39,310 bases of DNA from Porphyromonadaceae bacterium UBA7176 (lineage in GTDB: Bacteria; Bacteroidota; Bacteroidia; Bacteroidales; Muribaculaceae), in the NCBI GenBank assembly GCA_002491245.1, contig DKVO01000032.1:1-39310 (forward strand), written 5' to 3'. The position numbers were made by a program, and so were the translations under genes. The notes under the pieces are model-generated. The model did not search any database. It had not been told where the DNA came from and worked only from the letters and a program-made list of their open reading frames with translations. Positions 15,172 through 23,693 of the stretch are shown piece by piece (within the stretch, counting starts at the first letter, position 1; every line of letters starts with the position of its first letter).

Positions 15172-17731
15172 AACATTCAATTTGCTGCAAAGATATATAA
15201 AATATTTTGTAATAGCCGTGGTGACGTTGGTGCAAGGGCTTCCGGCCCTCGCCGACGGAGAGGGAGGTGTGTTTGTGCGCGGTATCGTGCGCGATTCATT
15301 ATCTCTTGAGGGTCTGCCGTATGCTTCGGTGCGAGTCGATGGAGGTTCTGCATCAGCAGTGGCTGACGGTAGCGGAATATTTGAGTTTACAGTGCCCTGG
15401 GGAACTTCGTCGATCACGGCGTCGTGTCAAGGCTATGCAGCCAGGACGGTTCCGTTGAAGAGCCGGGGCTTGCAGATTTATGATATATACCTTTCGCCTG
15501 AGGCTACCGAGCTTGCCGAAGTGGTGGTGAAGAAGAAAAAGTACAGCAAGCGCAACAATCCGGCGGTGGATTTTGTGACGCGCCTTAGGCGTCTCGGTCC
15601 GGCGTCCGACCCCCGGCGTAATGATTGGTATAATTATGATACCTATGAGCGAATATCGCTCGGTATAAATAATTTTGACACAGTGCAGACAAAAGGTCTG
15701 CTCAAACGTATGCCCGACCTTGCCGAGCATATAGATACGTCGGAAATAAGCGGAGCGCCGGTGCTCAATCTCTCAGTCCACGAAACTGCGACCGCCAATC
15801 ATTTCCGCCGTAAGCCTGAGTCGAAGCGCCGTATAACCGAGGGTATACGTACAGTCGGGGTCGATGAGATTGCCGAGGGCGATAATGTGCAGACCATACT
15901 TGCCGACCTGCTCCGCGATGTTGACTTGTATGAGGGCAACATGACGTTGCTTAAAAATACGTTTGTGAGTCCGTTGTCGTCGCTGGCTCCAGATTTTTAT
16001 CGCTTTTATCTTGTTGATAGCATGGCAGTTGTTCCCGGTAGCGACAAGCCTCATATAGCGCTGGCGTTTTATCCGCGCAACAAGTCGTCGCTTGGTTTCC
16101 AGGGGCATCTGTTTGTGGAGCGCGACGATACGGCTATGCTTGTAGACAGGGTGGAGTTGAGTGTGTCGCCGGAGATCAATCTCAACTTTATCAAAAACCT
16201 TAGGCTTACCCAGACTTTCGGACGGGCGGATGACGGTTCACGCCTGAAGCAGACCGACTGCCTGCTGCTTGACATGCAGGTGCTCCCGGGTACGCCAGAA
16301 TTGTATGTGTCGCGTAAAATCGATTTCAAGGGTCATAACTTTGATAGGCCGGCTGGAGCCGACACTATTTTTGGTCGCCTCGGCGACGAGCACATAGCTG
16401 CCGAAGCCCGAGGCCGCGACAGTCTCTTCTGGGCGGATGTGCGTTCGCTGCCGATGCAGGACGGCGAAAGCCGTGCCGACGAGCTGATGATGAAGTTGCG
16501 GCGCAATAAATTGTTTTTTTACGGCGAGCGTTTCCTGCGCAATATGGTGACGGGCTATTGGGCCACCGGCCGTAACAGCCGTTTTGATATAGGGCCAATA
16601 AATACTACAGCGAGCTACAATAGTCTTGAAGGCCTGCGTCTTCGTGCCGGAGGTATGACCACGGCCGCGCTTTCGCCCCGTTGGTTCGGACGTGGATATG
16701 CGGCCTATGGTTTCCGCGACCACAAATGGAAGTATAGCGCAGAGGTAGAGTATTCTTTCATAGATAAGCTCAAGCATCCGCGCGAATTTCCCATACATTC
16801 GCTCCGGCTGAGGCATGAGTATGATGTAGACCGCCTTGGGTCGCATTATCTCTATACTAATGCCGACAATTTTGTGTTGTCGTGGACACGAATGTCGGAC
16901 CGTCGCTTTACTTATCGCCGGTCGACCAAGCTCGAATATACACTTGAGCTTACAAACCATTTCTCTGTGGTGGCATCGGCCGAACATCTGAGGCAGGAGG
17001 CTTCGCCGTATCTGCAATTTGTGACGAACAGCGGACTCAAACTCGGACATTATGACATGGCGGTGTTCGGTGTCGACCTTCGCTATGCTCCCGGTGAGAC
17101 GTTCTACCAGACACGTAGTTACCGTGTTCCTGTCGACGAGACCGTTCCCGTGTTCGCTTTGTCGCACCGCTATGCTCCCGGAGCTCTTTCTGGGCAGGGT
17201 TTCGGCTTCAACCGTACGGAGCTGTCGGTGTCGAAACTTTTCAGGCTGTCGTTTCTCGGTGCTATGGATGTGCGTATCTCGGGCGGACATGTGTGGGGAC
17301 CGACGGTATTTCCGGAGTTGTTCATTCCTAATGCCAATCTTTCGTATACGATACAGCCGGGTTCGTTCGCACTGATGAATCCGATGGAGTTTGTCAATTC
17401 ATCGTATGTGTCGTGGCACCTCACTTATCATGCCCGGGGTGCTTTGTTCAATCTCATTCCAGGAGTGAGGCGTCTTGGATTGCGCGAGGTTATTGGCTTT
17501 TCGGGTATCTACGGACACCGTGATTCGAAAAACGGTGGCGACCGCTATCTTGTCTTGCCGTCCGATGCCACGACTACTGATATGACGAAACCGTATATGG
17601 AGGTGTCGGTCGGTATCGACAATATACTTCGTTTTATCCGTCTCGACTATGTGTGGCGTCTCAACTACCTTGATGTGCCTTATGCTATCGACCGCCGCGG
17701 CCTGAGAGTTGCCATGCAGTTTACTTTCTGA
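15125..17731 (+). CDS. Outer-membrane DUF5686 protein with carboxypeptidase-like regulatory domain
   Basis: Up to 868 residues. The hydrophobic export signal (YFVIAVVTLVQGLPALA-DGEGG) is followed by a carboxypeptidase-regulatory-like beta-sandwich (VFVRGIVRDSLSLEGLPYASVRVDGG...YDIYLSPEATELAEVVVKK, about residues 48-140) and a long DUF5686 region rich in amphipathic, aromatic strands that should form an outer-membrane barrel. The start is uncertain: ATG 15125 gives an overlong n-region and overlaps the divergent CYTH gene by 47 bases, whereas TTG 15182 would give a conventional signal peptide without overlap. Members of this family are common in Bacteroidales and mostly uncharacterised; no TonB-dependent plug is seen. 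It is followed by the promoter of the M3 peptidase. Confidence 0.8.
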   Translation: MKSPQTKNFRSISLAITFNLLQRYIKYFVIAVVTLVQGLPALADGEGGVFVRGIVRDSLSLEGLPYASVRVDGGSASAVADGSGIFEFTVPWGTSSITASCQGYAARTVPLKSRGLQIYDIYLSPEATELAEVVVKKKKYSKRNNPAVDFVTRLRRLGPASDPRRNDWYNYDTYERISLGINNFDTVQTKGLLKRMPDLAEHIDTSEISGAPVLNLSVHETATANHFRRKPESKRRITEGIRTVGVDEIAEGDNVQTILADLLRDVDLYEGNMTLLKNTFVSPLSSLAPDFYRFYLVDSMAVVPGSDKPHIALAFYPRNKSSLGFQGHLFVERDDTAMLVDRVELSVSPEINLNFIKNLRLTQTFGRADDGSRLKQTDCLLLDMQVLPGTPELYVSRKIDFKGHNFDRPAGADTIFGRLGDEHIAAEARGRDSLFWADVRSLPMQDGESRADELMMKLRRNKLFFYGERFLRNMVTGYWATGRNSRFDIGPINTTASYNSLEGLRLRAGGMTTAALSPRWFGRGYAAYGFRDHKWKYSAEVEYSFIDKLKHPREFPIHSLRLRHEYDVDRLGSHYLYTNADNFVLSWTRMSDRRFTYRRSTKLEYTLELTNHFSVVASAEHLRQEASPYLQFVTNSGLKLGHYDMAVFGVDLRYAPGETFYQTRSYRVPVDETVPVFALSHRYAPGALSGQGFGFNRTELSVSKLFRLSFLGAMDVRISGGHVWGPTVFPELFIPNANLSYTIQPGSFALMNPMEFVNSSYVSWHLTYHARGALFNLIPGVRRLGLREVIGFSGIYGHRDSKNGGDRYLVLPSDATTTDMTKPYMEVSVGIDNILRFIRLDYVWRLNYLDVPYAIDRRGLRVAMQFTF
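15188..15195 (-). promoter_or_regulatory. -7 promoter element of the CYTH gene
   Basis: On the minus strand this reads TATCTTTG, matching TAnnTTTG, about 17 bases before the CYTH ATG at 15171. No TTTG is visible at -33. Confidence 0.45.
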
Positions 17732-17763
17732 TTTGCATATCACGTGTTTTTTGAGTAATTTTG
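17732..17763 (+). promoter_or_regulatory. Promoter of the M3 metallopeptidase gene
   Basis: TTTG (17732-17735), a 20-base spacer and TAATTTTG (17756-17763) match the Bacteroidetes consensus. The -7 element covers the TTG at 17761, which rules that codon out as a start and supports ATG 17785. Confidence 0.7.
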
Positions 17764-17784
17764 ACAAAAATATATTCTGAAGAT

Positions 17785-19914
17785 ATGAATAAATTTACAT
17801 TACCGGTTTTTATCATACTAATATTGCTGACCACAATGTGTAAAAAAGTAGAAACGCCACTATATGAACCCTTTACTGGTACTCCTCATGGCACGGCGCC
17901 ATTCTCGCAGTTTAACGATTCGATGTGGATGCCGGCTATCGACCGTGGTATCGACCTTGCCCGTAAGGAAATAGATGCCATAACGGCGCAGACTGCAGCC
18001 CCCGACTTTGAAAACACTATTGTGGCTCTCGAAGGTGTCGGTGAAGACCTTGACCGTGTCCTCAATGTGTTCTATCCTTTGATGTCGGCCAACAGTACCG
18101 ATGCCATGATGGAAATTGCAGTGGAGGCGTCGGGCAAATTGAGTGATTATTCCACAGCCATTACACTTAACGAAAAGTTGTGGGAGCGCGTGAAAGCGGT
18201 GTATGACAATCGGGCAAATCTCAATCTCAACTCCGAGGATTCGATGTTGCTCCAGACAACTTACGACTCGTTTGCCCTTTCGGGAGCGACTTTGCAAGGC
18301 GAAGACCGCGAGAAGTATCGCGAGCTTTCATCAGAACTGTCGGCCTTGACTACTGCTTTCGGCCAAAATGTGCTCAAGGAGATGAATACTTATGAGGTCT
18401 ATCTTGGAGCCGACGACCTTGCCGGACTACCTGAAAGCTCAGTAACAGCTGCTGCTGAAGCTGCCGAAGCCAAAGGCCGCAAGGGTGAATATCTCTTTAC
18501 TCTTGACCAGCCTGTGTATAGTGCGTTCATGAAGTATTCGGAGCGTCACGACTTACGTGAGAAGATGTATCGACTCTACAATGGCCGTAATACCAAAGGC
18601 GAATACTCAAACCTCGATAATATACGCCGTATCAGTGAATTGCGTCTTGAGATTGCAAAGTTGCTCGGCAGTGAAAACTATGCATCGCACAGCCTTAAAC
18701 GCACGATGGCCCAAAAACCAGAGGCAGTGTATGATCTTCTCGACCGTCTGCGCGACGCTTACCGTCCGGCTCTTGAGGCCGAGCTTGCCGAGCTTACAGA
18801 ATTTGCCTCGAAGCTTGAGGGTAAGCCTGTCAAGGTGATGCCTTGGGACTATAGCTATTATTCCAATAAGCTCAAGGGCGAAAAATATGCTTTCGATGAG
18901 GAGGCTCTCCGCCCTTACTTCAAGCTTGATAATGTTGTCGACGGAGTTTTCGGTCTCGCAACCAAACTTTATGGTCTCACCTTTACTCCCAATGACAAAA
19001 TAGAAGTGTATCATCCCGATGTGAAGGCTTATGAGGTTAACGATGCCGACGGTCGCTTTATCGGCGTCCTCTATACCGACTTCTTCCCCCGGGCTTCAAA
19101 GCGTCCGGGTGCGTGGATGACCAACTTCAAGGAGCAGTATATCACGGCTGATGGAGTAAATTCGCGTCCTCATGTTACGATTGTGATGAATTTCACTAAG
19201 CCTACAGCAGAGAAGCCGTCGCTTCTGACTCCATATGAGGTCGAGACATTCCTCCATGAGTTCGGCCACTCCATACATGGTTTGCTTGCCGACACAAAAT
19301 ATGCGGCTCTCTCTGGCACCAATGTATACCGCGATTTTGTGGAACTGCCTTCGCAGTTTAACGAGAACTATCTTACTGAGCGTGAGTTCCTCGACGGTTT
19401 TGCCCGTCATTACCAGACCGGCGAACCGATACCCGACGAACTTGTTGAGCGTCTTGTGCGTTCGCAGCAATATGGCGCGGCTTATCAGTGTATGCGTCAG
19501 TTAGGTTTCGGATATCTCGATATGGCATGGCACACGATTGACAAACCGGTTGAAGATCCAGTAGCCTTCGAGAGCAAGGCTATCGAGGGTGTGCGCGTGT
19601 TCGACGATGTTGACGGAGCTATGATATCGCCGCAGTTCAGCCACATATTCTCAGGTGGTTATGCTGCCGGTTACTACAGCTATAAGTGGGCAGAGGTGCT
19701 CGATGCGGATGCTTTCGCTTTATTCAAGGAAAAAGGAATATTCGACCGTGCTACTGCCGATAGTTTCCGCAACAATGTGCTGTCGCGTGGCGGTACGGAA
19801 AACCCGGCAGAGCTTTACCGCCGTTTCCGTGGTCAGGATCCGACAATCGACGCTCTTCTTAAACGCGACGGTATAAGTCATAATCCTTCCATCGCTCCGA
19901 TGAAGAAAGACTAA
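17785..19914 (+). CDS. M3 family zinc metallopeptidase (peptidyl-dipeptidase Dcp-like)
   Basis: 709 residues, close to the usual 680-710 of the Dcp/oligopeptidase A branch. The zinc site is complete: HEFGH at residues 491-495 (His491, Glu492, His495) and Glu520 in DFVELPSQ, the same 29-residue spacing as in thimet-type enzymes. Other family landmarks are ENTIVALE, PWDYSYYS and FSHIFSGGYAAGYYSYKWAE, which carries the substrate-binding tyrosines. The N-terminal hydrophobic segment FTLPVFIILILLTTMCKK suggests export; Met before the Cys makes a lipobox doubtful. It probably degrades short peptides in the periplasm. It is monocistronic, with its own promoter and a hairpin terminator. Confidence 0.9.
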   Translation: MNKFTLPVFIILILLTTMCKKVETPLYEPFTGTPHGTAPFSQFNDSMWMPAIDRGIDLARKEIDAITAQTAAPDFENTIVALEGVGEDLDRVLNVFYPLMSANSTDAMMEIAVEASGKLSDYSTAITLNEKLWERVKAVYDNRANLNLNSEDSMLLQTTYDSFALSGATLQGEDREKYRELSSELSALTTAFGQNVLKEMNTYEVYLGADDLAGLPESSVTAAAEAAEAKGRKGEYLFTLDQPVYSAFMKYSERHDLREKMYRLYNGRNTKGEYSNLDNIRRISELRLEIAKLLGSENYASHSLKRTMAQKPEAVYDLLDRLRDAYRPALEAELAELTEFASKLEGKPVKVMPWDYSYYSNKLKGEKYAFDEEALRPYFKLDNVVDGVFGLATKLYGLTFTPNDKIEVYHPDVKAYEVNDADGRFIGVLYTDFFPRASKRPGAWMTNFKEQYITADGVNSRPHVTIVMNFTKPTAEKPSLLTPYEVETFLHEFGHSIHGLLADTKYAALSGTNVYRDFVELPSQFNENYLTEREFLDGFARHYQTGEPIPDELVERLVRSQQYGAAYQCMRQLGFGYLDMAWHTIDKPVEDPVAFESKAIEGVRVFDDVDGAMISPQFSHIFSGGYAAGYYSYKWAEVLDADAFALFKEKGIFDRATADSFRNNVLSRGGTENPAELYRRFRGQDPTIDALLKRDGISHNPSIAPMKKD

Positions 19915-19939
19915 GCAATTTATAAGATGATAAAATTTT

Positions 19940-19973
19940 GGCGGTTGTGTTCTATGACACAACCGCCTGTTTT
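19940..19973. terminator. Bidirectional hairpin terminator between M3 peptidase and dnaB
   Basis: GGCGGTTGTGT (19940-19950) pairs perfectly over 11 bases with ACACAACCGCC (19957-19967) around a six-base loop. TGTTTTAT follows on the plus strand and an AAAATTTT tract flanks the other side, so it can serve both convergent genes. Confidence 0.85.
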
Positions 19974-19997
19974 ATACTTTACAAATGTGTTCGGAAA

Positions 19998-21569
19998 TTA
20001 GAATGGGTTTTCGTCGTCGGTCGGATAGGTGCTGTCGTTACGGTCGAAGCCGAGTGCAGCAGCGTCGGCCGCAGCCTGTGCCGGATTGGCTTGGGCGACA
20101 GCTGTTTCGGCGTTGTCGCTGGCCGATATTGAACCGTAGGTCTGGCCATCGGCCTGAGGGGTGTTGTCCCAGTTCTCGAAACGGACATATTCATGGCGGA
20201 AGAACATGTCGACGGTGTCGGTGGAACCACTACGGTGCTTGGCGACTATGAATTCGGCTTTTCCTTTGATGTTGTTGCCGTTTTCGTCGACTGATGCTTT
20301 GAGGTAATATTCAGGGCGGTGTATGAAGCACACGATGTCGGCATCCTGTTCGATGGCACCCGATTCTCGAAGGTCGGAGAGCTGCGGACGTTTGTCTTTG
20401 TTTCCTCGGTCTTCAAGCTTACGGTTGAGCTGAGAGAGGGCGATAACGGGTATGTCGAGCTCCTTGGCCAATTGTTTAAGCGATCGGGATATGGTGGAAA
20501 CTTCCTGTTCTCGGCTTCCGAGCTTGATACCTGCAGTCATGAGCTGGAGGTAGTCGATTATAATTAGTTTGATACCGTGTTCACGCACAAGACGACGGGC
20601 CTTGGTGCGCAGTTCCATCATCGAGAGTCCGGAGGTGTCGTCGACGTAGAGAGGAAGTCCGTTGAGACGCTGTATGCGGTTGAGGAGCTTTGTCCACTCC
20701 ATGTCGGTGAGCTGTCCGCTTTTGATTTTGTTGCCGGGTATCTCGCAGGCGTTTGATATGAGACGGTTGACAAGCTGCTGATTGCTCATCTCAAGCGAGA
20801 AGACAGCTACGGGGTTGTTTTGCATCGCGATATTGAGTGCCATAGATAGAACAAATGCTGTTTTACCCATAGCAGGGCGAGCTGCGATGATTATGAGGTC
20901 GGAACTTTGCCATCCCGAGGTTAGTTTGTCGAGGTTGTGGAAGCCGGTGGCAAGTCCGCTGATACCTGTCTGTCGTTGGGCCGCAATTTGCATCAGGTCG
21001 ATTGCCTTGGTGAGCAATGGGTCGATCTGCACGACATCGCCTTTGAGGTTTCGTTGCGATATCTCGAATAGTTTGCCCTCTGCTTCCTGAAGCAGATCGT
21101 CGATATCATTGCTCTCGTCGAATGCATTGTTCTCGACATCGGAGGCAAAGGCGATTAGCTCGCGTGCGAGATATTTCTGGGCAACGATGCGCGCATGGTA
21201 TTCGATGTGTGCGGCTGATGCCACGTTGACTGTCAGCGAAGCCACGAAACCGGCACCACCGACTTTCTCGAGGTCTCCGTTGCTACGCAGACGGTTAGTC
21301 ACCGTGATCATATCGATAGGTTCTTCTCCGAGACCCAGCGACTGGATGGCGCTGTATATTATGGCATGGCGCGGCTCATAGAAGCTCTCCGGCTTGAGGA
21401 GGTCGCAGACGAGGGAAAACGCATCTTTCTCGAGCATGAGAGCACCTAAGACAGCTGCTTCGATTTCGACTGCACGCGGTACAAGCCGTCCGACTATTTC
21501 GGGAGGCAGTGTGCGTGTCTGAAATCTTGAGTTGCGTTGTCCGCGGCGGTCTGTGGTGGCGTTGTCCAT
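19998..21569 (-). CDS. dnaB: Replicative DNA helicase DnaB
   Basis: 523-residue hexameric 5'-3' helicase of the replication fork. The N-terminal DnaB domain (about residues 25-130: PRAVEIEAAVLGALMLEKDAF) is followed by a linker and a RecA-like C-terminal domain. Walker A is ARPAMGKT at 230-237, Walker B-like LIIIDYLQLM near 335-345, and SREQEVSTISRSLKQLAKELDIPVIALSQLNR is the conserved DnaB stretch. A low-complexity Ala/Asn/Asp tail (about 475-523) is typical of Bacteroidetes homologues. There is no intein. It directly abuts the ompA-like gene upstream with no intergenic base, so it is the last gene of the DUF4290-rimM operon. Confidence 0.97.
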   Translation of the reverse strand: MDNATTDRRGQRNSRFQTRTLPPEIVGRLVPRAVEIEAAVLGALMLEKDAFSLVCDLLKPESFYEPRHAIIYSAIQSLGLGEEPIDMITVTNRLRSNGDLEKVGGAGFVASLTVNVASAAHIEYHARIVAQKYLARELIAFASDVENNAFDESNDIDDLLQEAEGKLFEISQRNLKGDVVQIDPLLTKAIDLMQIAAQRQTGISGLATGFHNLDKLTSGWQSSDLIIIAARPAMGKTAFVLSMALNIAMQNNPVAVFSLEMSNQQLVNRLISNACEIPGNKIKSGQLTDMEWTKLLNRIQRLNGLPLYVDDTSGLSMMELRTKARRLVREHGIKLIIIDYLQLMTAGIKLGSREQEVSTISRSLKQLAKELDIPVIALSQLNRKLEDRGNKDKRPQLSDLRESGAIEQDADIVCFIHRPEYYLKASVDENGNNIKGKAEFIVAKHRSGSTDTVDMFFRHEYVRFENWDNTPQADGQTYGSISASDNAETAVAQANPAQAAADAAALGFDRNDSTYPTDDENPF

Positions 21570-22181
21570 TTATTTTTTCTTTCGGGCGTTATCGATAAAG
21601 CTTTTTGTTGGAACGAAATATATCTCGACCCTCCGGTTCTTGGCTCTGTTGGATATACCGGAATTGGGTGCGACCGGTTCGTCGTTGCCCAATCCGTATG
21701 GTATTATGGGGCTTTGTCCGCCAAGTGCGGCCGCATAGTGTTCGTCGATGGCATTGGCTCTGTCGGCAGTTATCCGTTCGGTATATACGGCGTCGCCAGT
21801 GTCGTCGCTGTGTACGGCAAGAACGGTTTTGTATTTGTCAGACCTTTTGATGTATGGAGTTAGTTTGTCGAGCAAGGTCTTGCCGTTGTCTTTTATTGTG
21901 ACAGAGTTTGGTGCGAAAAGCTCGCTGCATGGTATTGTCACGACTGTGACTTCGCCATCGCGCACCCCTCTTGAGTCGAATCCGGCCTGTGCGAGTGTGC
22001 GTGTGAGCAGTCCCATAGCTGCGGCTACAGCTTCTTTGTGTTTTACTGCCACTACCGGTTTGGAAAGGTTTTCTTCGATATTTACCGAATATGGGTCTTC
22101 CTGAGGTTCGGCGGCATAAACTCTACTTGTCAGACCGACGGTTATGGCGAAGCATATGAAAAGGGCTGATAAGGTTTTCAT
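21570..22181 (-). CDS. OmpA-family C-terminal domain protein
   Basis: 203 residues. The signal peptide MKTLSALFICFAITVGLTSRVYA-AEP directs export. The C-terminal half (about residues 90-195) is an OmpA-like peptidoglycan-binding domain: FAPNSVTIKDNGKTLLDKL, YKTVLAVHSDDTGD, ERITADRANAI and the diagnostic NRAKNRRVEIYF. No transmembrane barrel is present, so it is probably a periplasmic or outer-membrane-associated envelope protein. ATG 22181 is used because it overlaps the upstream stop as ATGA, giving translational coupling; the longer frame would add only four residues. Its placement between rimM and dnaB is unusual but tight. Confidence 0.85.
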   Translation of the reverse strand: MKTLSALFICFAITVGLTSRVYAAEPQEDPYSVNIEENLSKPVVAVKHKEAVAAAMGLLTRTLAQAGFDSRGVRDGEVTVVTIPCSELFAPNSVTIKDNGKTLLDKLTPYIKRSDKYKTVLAVHSDDTGDAVYTERITADRANAIDEHYAAALGGQSPIIPYGLGNDEPVAPNSGISNRAKNRRVEIYFVPTKSFIDNARKKK

Positions 22182-22477
22182 TGCAGCAGACATTCTTCGT
22201 AAGCTATTTCTGCACGCACCATCGCTTCGATTTCTTCGGCCGAAAAGTCGACCGAAGCCGGGTGGCGGCGCAGTTGTCTGGAGATGAAAGAAACCATTCC
22301 TGCAATATCGGTTTCGGAGTCGTCATCGTCGTCGATATTGATGTCGAGGTCGCCGTTTTCTTCGTAATAGTCGTAGATGAGGTCGAGCACTTCGCAGACG
22401 GCATCTTCGTCGCGTCGGTTGTCGGCGAGTGCGGCGAGCATGGCCGCTGTAGCTTTGTTTTCGTCGTATTCTTTCAT
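22178..22477 (-). CDS. Small acidic protein of unknown function
   Basis: 99 residues, strongly acidic, with an Asp run (DINIDDDDDSETD, about residues 43-55) between two helical parts (KATAAMLAALADNRRDEDAVCEVLDLIYDYYEE and AEEIEAMVRAEIAYEECLL). No signal peptide or membrane segment is seen. The gene starts two bases after the rimM stop and its own stop overlaps the next start (ATGA), so it is clearly translated within the operon. I do not recognise the family; it is presumably cytoplasmic. Confidence 0.75.
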   Translation of the reverse strand: MKEYDENKATAAMLAALADNRRDEDAVCEVLDLIYDYYEENGDLDINIDDDDDSETDIAGMVSFISRQLRRHPASVDFSAEEIEAMVRAEIAYEECLLQ

Positions 22478-22479
22478 CG

Positions 22480-23016
22480 TCAGTCTGAGGAGTTAGAGTT
22501 GATGTCGAGAAGGCCGACAGGAAGGTCCATCTCGACGGTATTGTTGTCAAAATCGATATCGTTGATAAGTTCTCCGGCGGCCGGCAGGAGAATTGTGTTA
22601 CCCGAAGGACGGGTGACCACAAAAAGGGGATTTTCGGCCGTCGGTTCGGTGTAGTCGCTTATCGTTCCGATAGATTGGCCGTTATCGGTTATTCTGAAGC
22701 CTATGAGGTCTTCGAGATATATCTGTTCAGAGTCATCGGGTGTGTAGTCTTCGATACCCTCGAGCAGGAGGGGTTTGTTTGCGAGCATTGCTGCCGCTTT
22801 TTCGTCGCTGATACCTTTGAGCGACAGTAGGTAGCCACTGCCTTTTGTCCGTACGGATAAAACTCTGAACGGGACTTCGATACCGTCGATGGTTGCAAAA
22901 ACGAAATCACCTTCGGCCGGCTCTATGCCTTCGAAGTCAATAGCGGCATAAATCTCGCCTTTTATACCATGAGGCTTGCCGAATGCTCCGGCTTCTGTAA
23001 GCGACGGTGCTGTCAT
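22480..23016 (-). CDS. rimM: Ribosome maturation factor RimM
   Basis: 178-residue 30S subunit assembly factor that binds ribosomal protein S19 and helps mature the 16S rRNA 3' domain. The N-terminal RimM domain has GAFGKPHGIKGEIYAAIDF (about residues 10-28) and the C-terminal PRC-barrel half has YLEDLIGFRITDNGQSIGTISDYTE (about 99-124), NPLFVV and ILLPAAGELINDIDFDNNTVEMDLPVGLLD. Length and motif order are normal. Its start overlaps the DUF4290 stop by four bases. Confidence 0.95.
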   Translation of the reverse strand: MTAPSLTEAGAFGKPHGIKGEIYAAIDFEGIEPAEGDFVFATIDGIEVPFRVLSVRTKGSGYLLSLKGISDEKAAAMLANKPLLLEGIEDYTPDDSEQIYLEDLIGFRITDNGQSIGTISDYTEPTAENPLFVVTRPSGNTILLPAAGELINDIDFDNNTVEMDLPVGLLDINSNSSD

Positions 23017-23603
23017 TTTTTCTTCTTCTTGCGACCGGAGGGAGTCGGCGCTTGCTTGAACTCGTGAATATGGATATTGCCCTGGTCGGTTTCGATTGTA
23101 CCGTGACTCATGGCTCGGAGGTCTTTCAGCACACGTGTATCATCGACGCCACCGGGATTAGCTGCCATCAGAGTCTTTTTCATCTGGTTTGCTATCAGGT
23201 TGACGAGTGCGTCGCGTTCCTCTCCCGGCTCCATAGCCGAAGCTGTATCGATAAGACGAGGGATAAGTCGGCCGTAGTGCCTGTAGGTGAAAGTGCCCGG
23301 ACGCTCGGCCGGAACAGGGTCGGGCTTGTCGCCGAACACACGGCTGTCGACGGGCTCGAATGGGTAGTCGATGTCGAGGGAGAAGTCGCTCATGATGGCG
23401 AGGTGGTCCCATAGCTTACGACGGTATTCGGCGGCATCGCCGGTGGCCGGGAAGAGCGTGAGCATAGCCTCGACAATTGTTGAGGCGCATACATTGCGCT
23501 CTTCGCGGTCTTCGATGGTCGAGCAGTAGTCGACCATATTCTGTATATTGCGCCCGTATTCCGGGAGTATCAGTTTCTTGAGTCTGTTTGTGTATGTGAG
23601 CAT
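23013..23603 (-). CDS. DUF4290 family protein
   Basis: 196 residues of the Bacteroidetes-specific DUF4290 family: YTNRLKKLILPEYGRNIQNMVDYC and DREERNVCASTIVEAML near the N-terminus, DFSLDIDYPFEP in the middle, and a Lys-rich end (PSGRKKKKK). It is soluble and mainly helical; no catalytic motif is known. It is the first gene of a five-gene operon with rimM and dnaB, so a link to ribosome or replication housekeeping is possible but unproven. The promoter lies 25-56 bases upstream of its ATG. Confidence 0.9.
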   Translation of the reverse strand: MLTYTNRLKKLILPEYGRNIQNMVDYCSTIEDREERNVCASTIVEAMLTLFPATGDAAEYRRKLWDHLAIMSDFSLDIDYPFEPVDSRVFGDKPDPVPAERPGTFTYRHYGRLIPRLIDTASAMEPGEERDALVNLIANQMKKTLMAANPGGVDDTRVLKDLRAMSHGTIETDQGNIHIHEFKQAPTPSGRKKKKK

Positions 23604-23627
23604 CGGGGTGCTGTTTTAATGCGACCC

Positions 23628-23659
23628 CAAAGTTAATTAAAAAATCGCAAACAGCCAAA
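23628..23659 (-). promoter_or_regulatory. Promoter of the DUF4290-rimM-dnaB operon
   Basis: On the minus strand: TTTG (23659-23656), a 20-base spacer and TAACTTTG (23635-23628), a full Bacteroidetes consensus ahead of the ATG at 23603. Confidence 0.7.
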
Positions 23660-23693
23660 CTCCCAGGGAAGGCGTATCGTGCTTCGGTGGCTA

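Noticed and set aside
16238..17290. 350-residue antisense open frame in the DUF5686 gene
   Set aside because: No family features, and the sense frame has clear signal and domain structure throughout.
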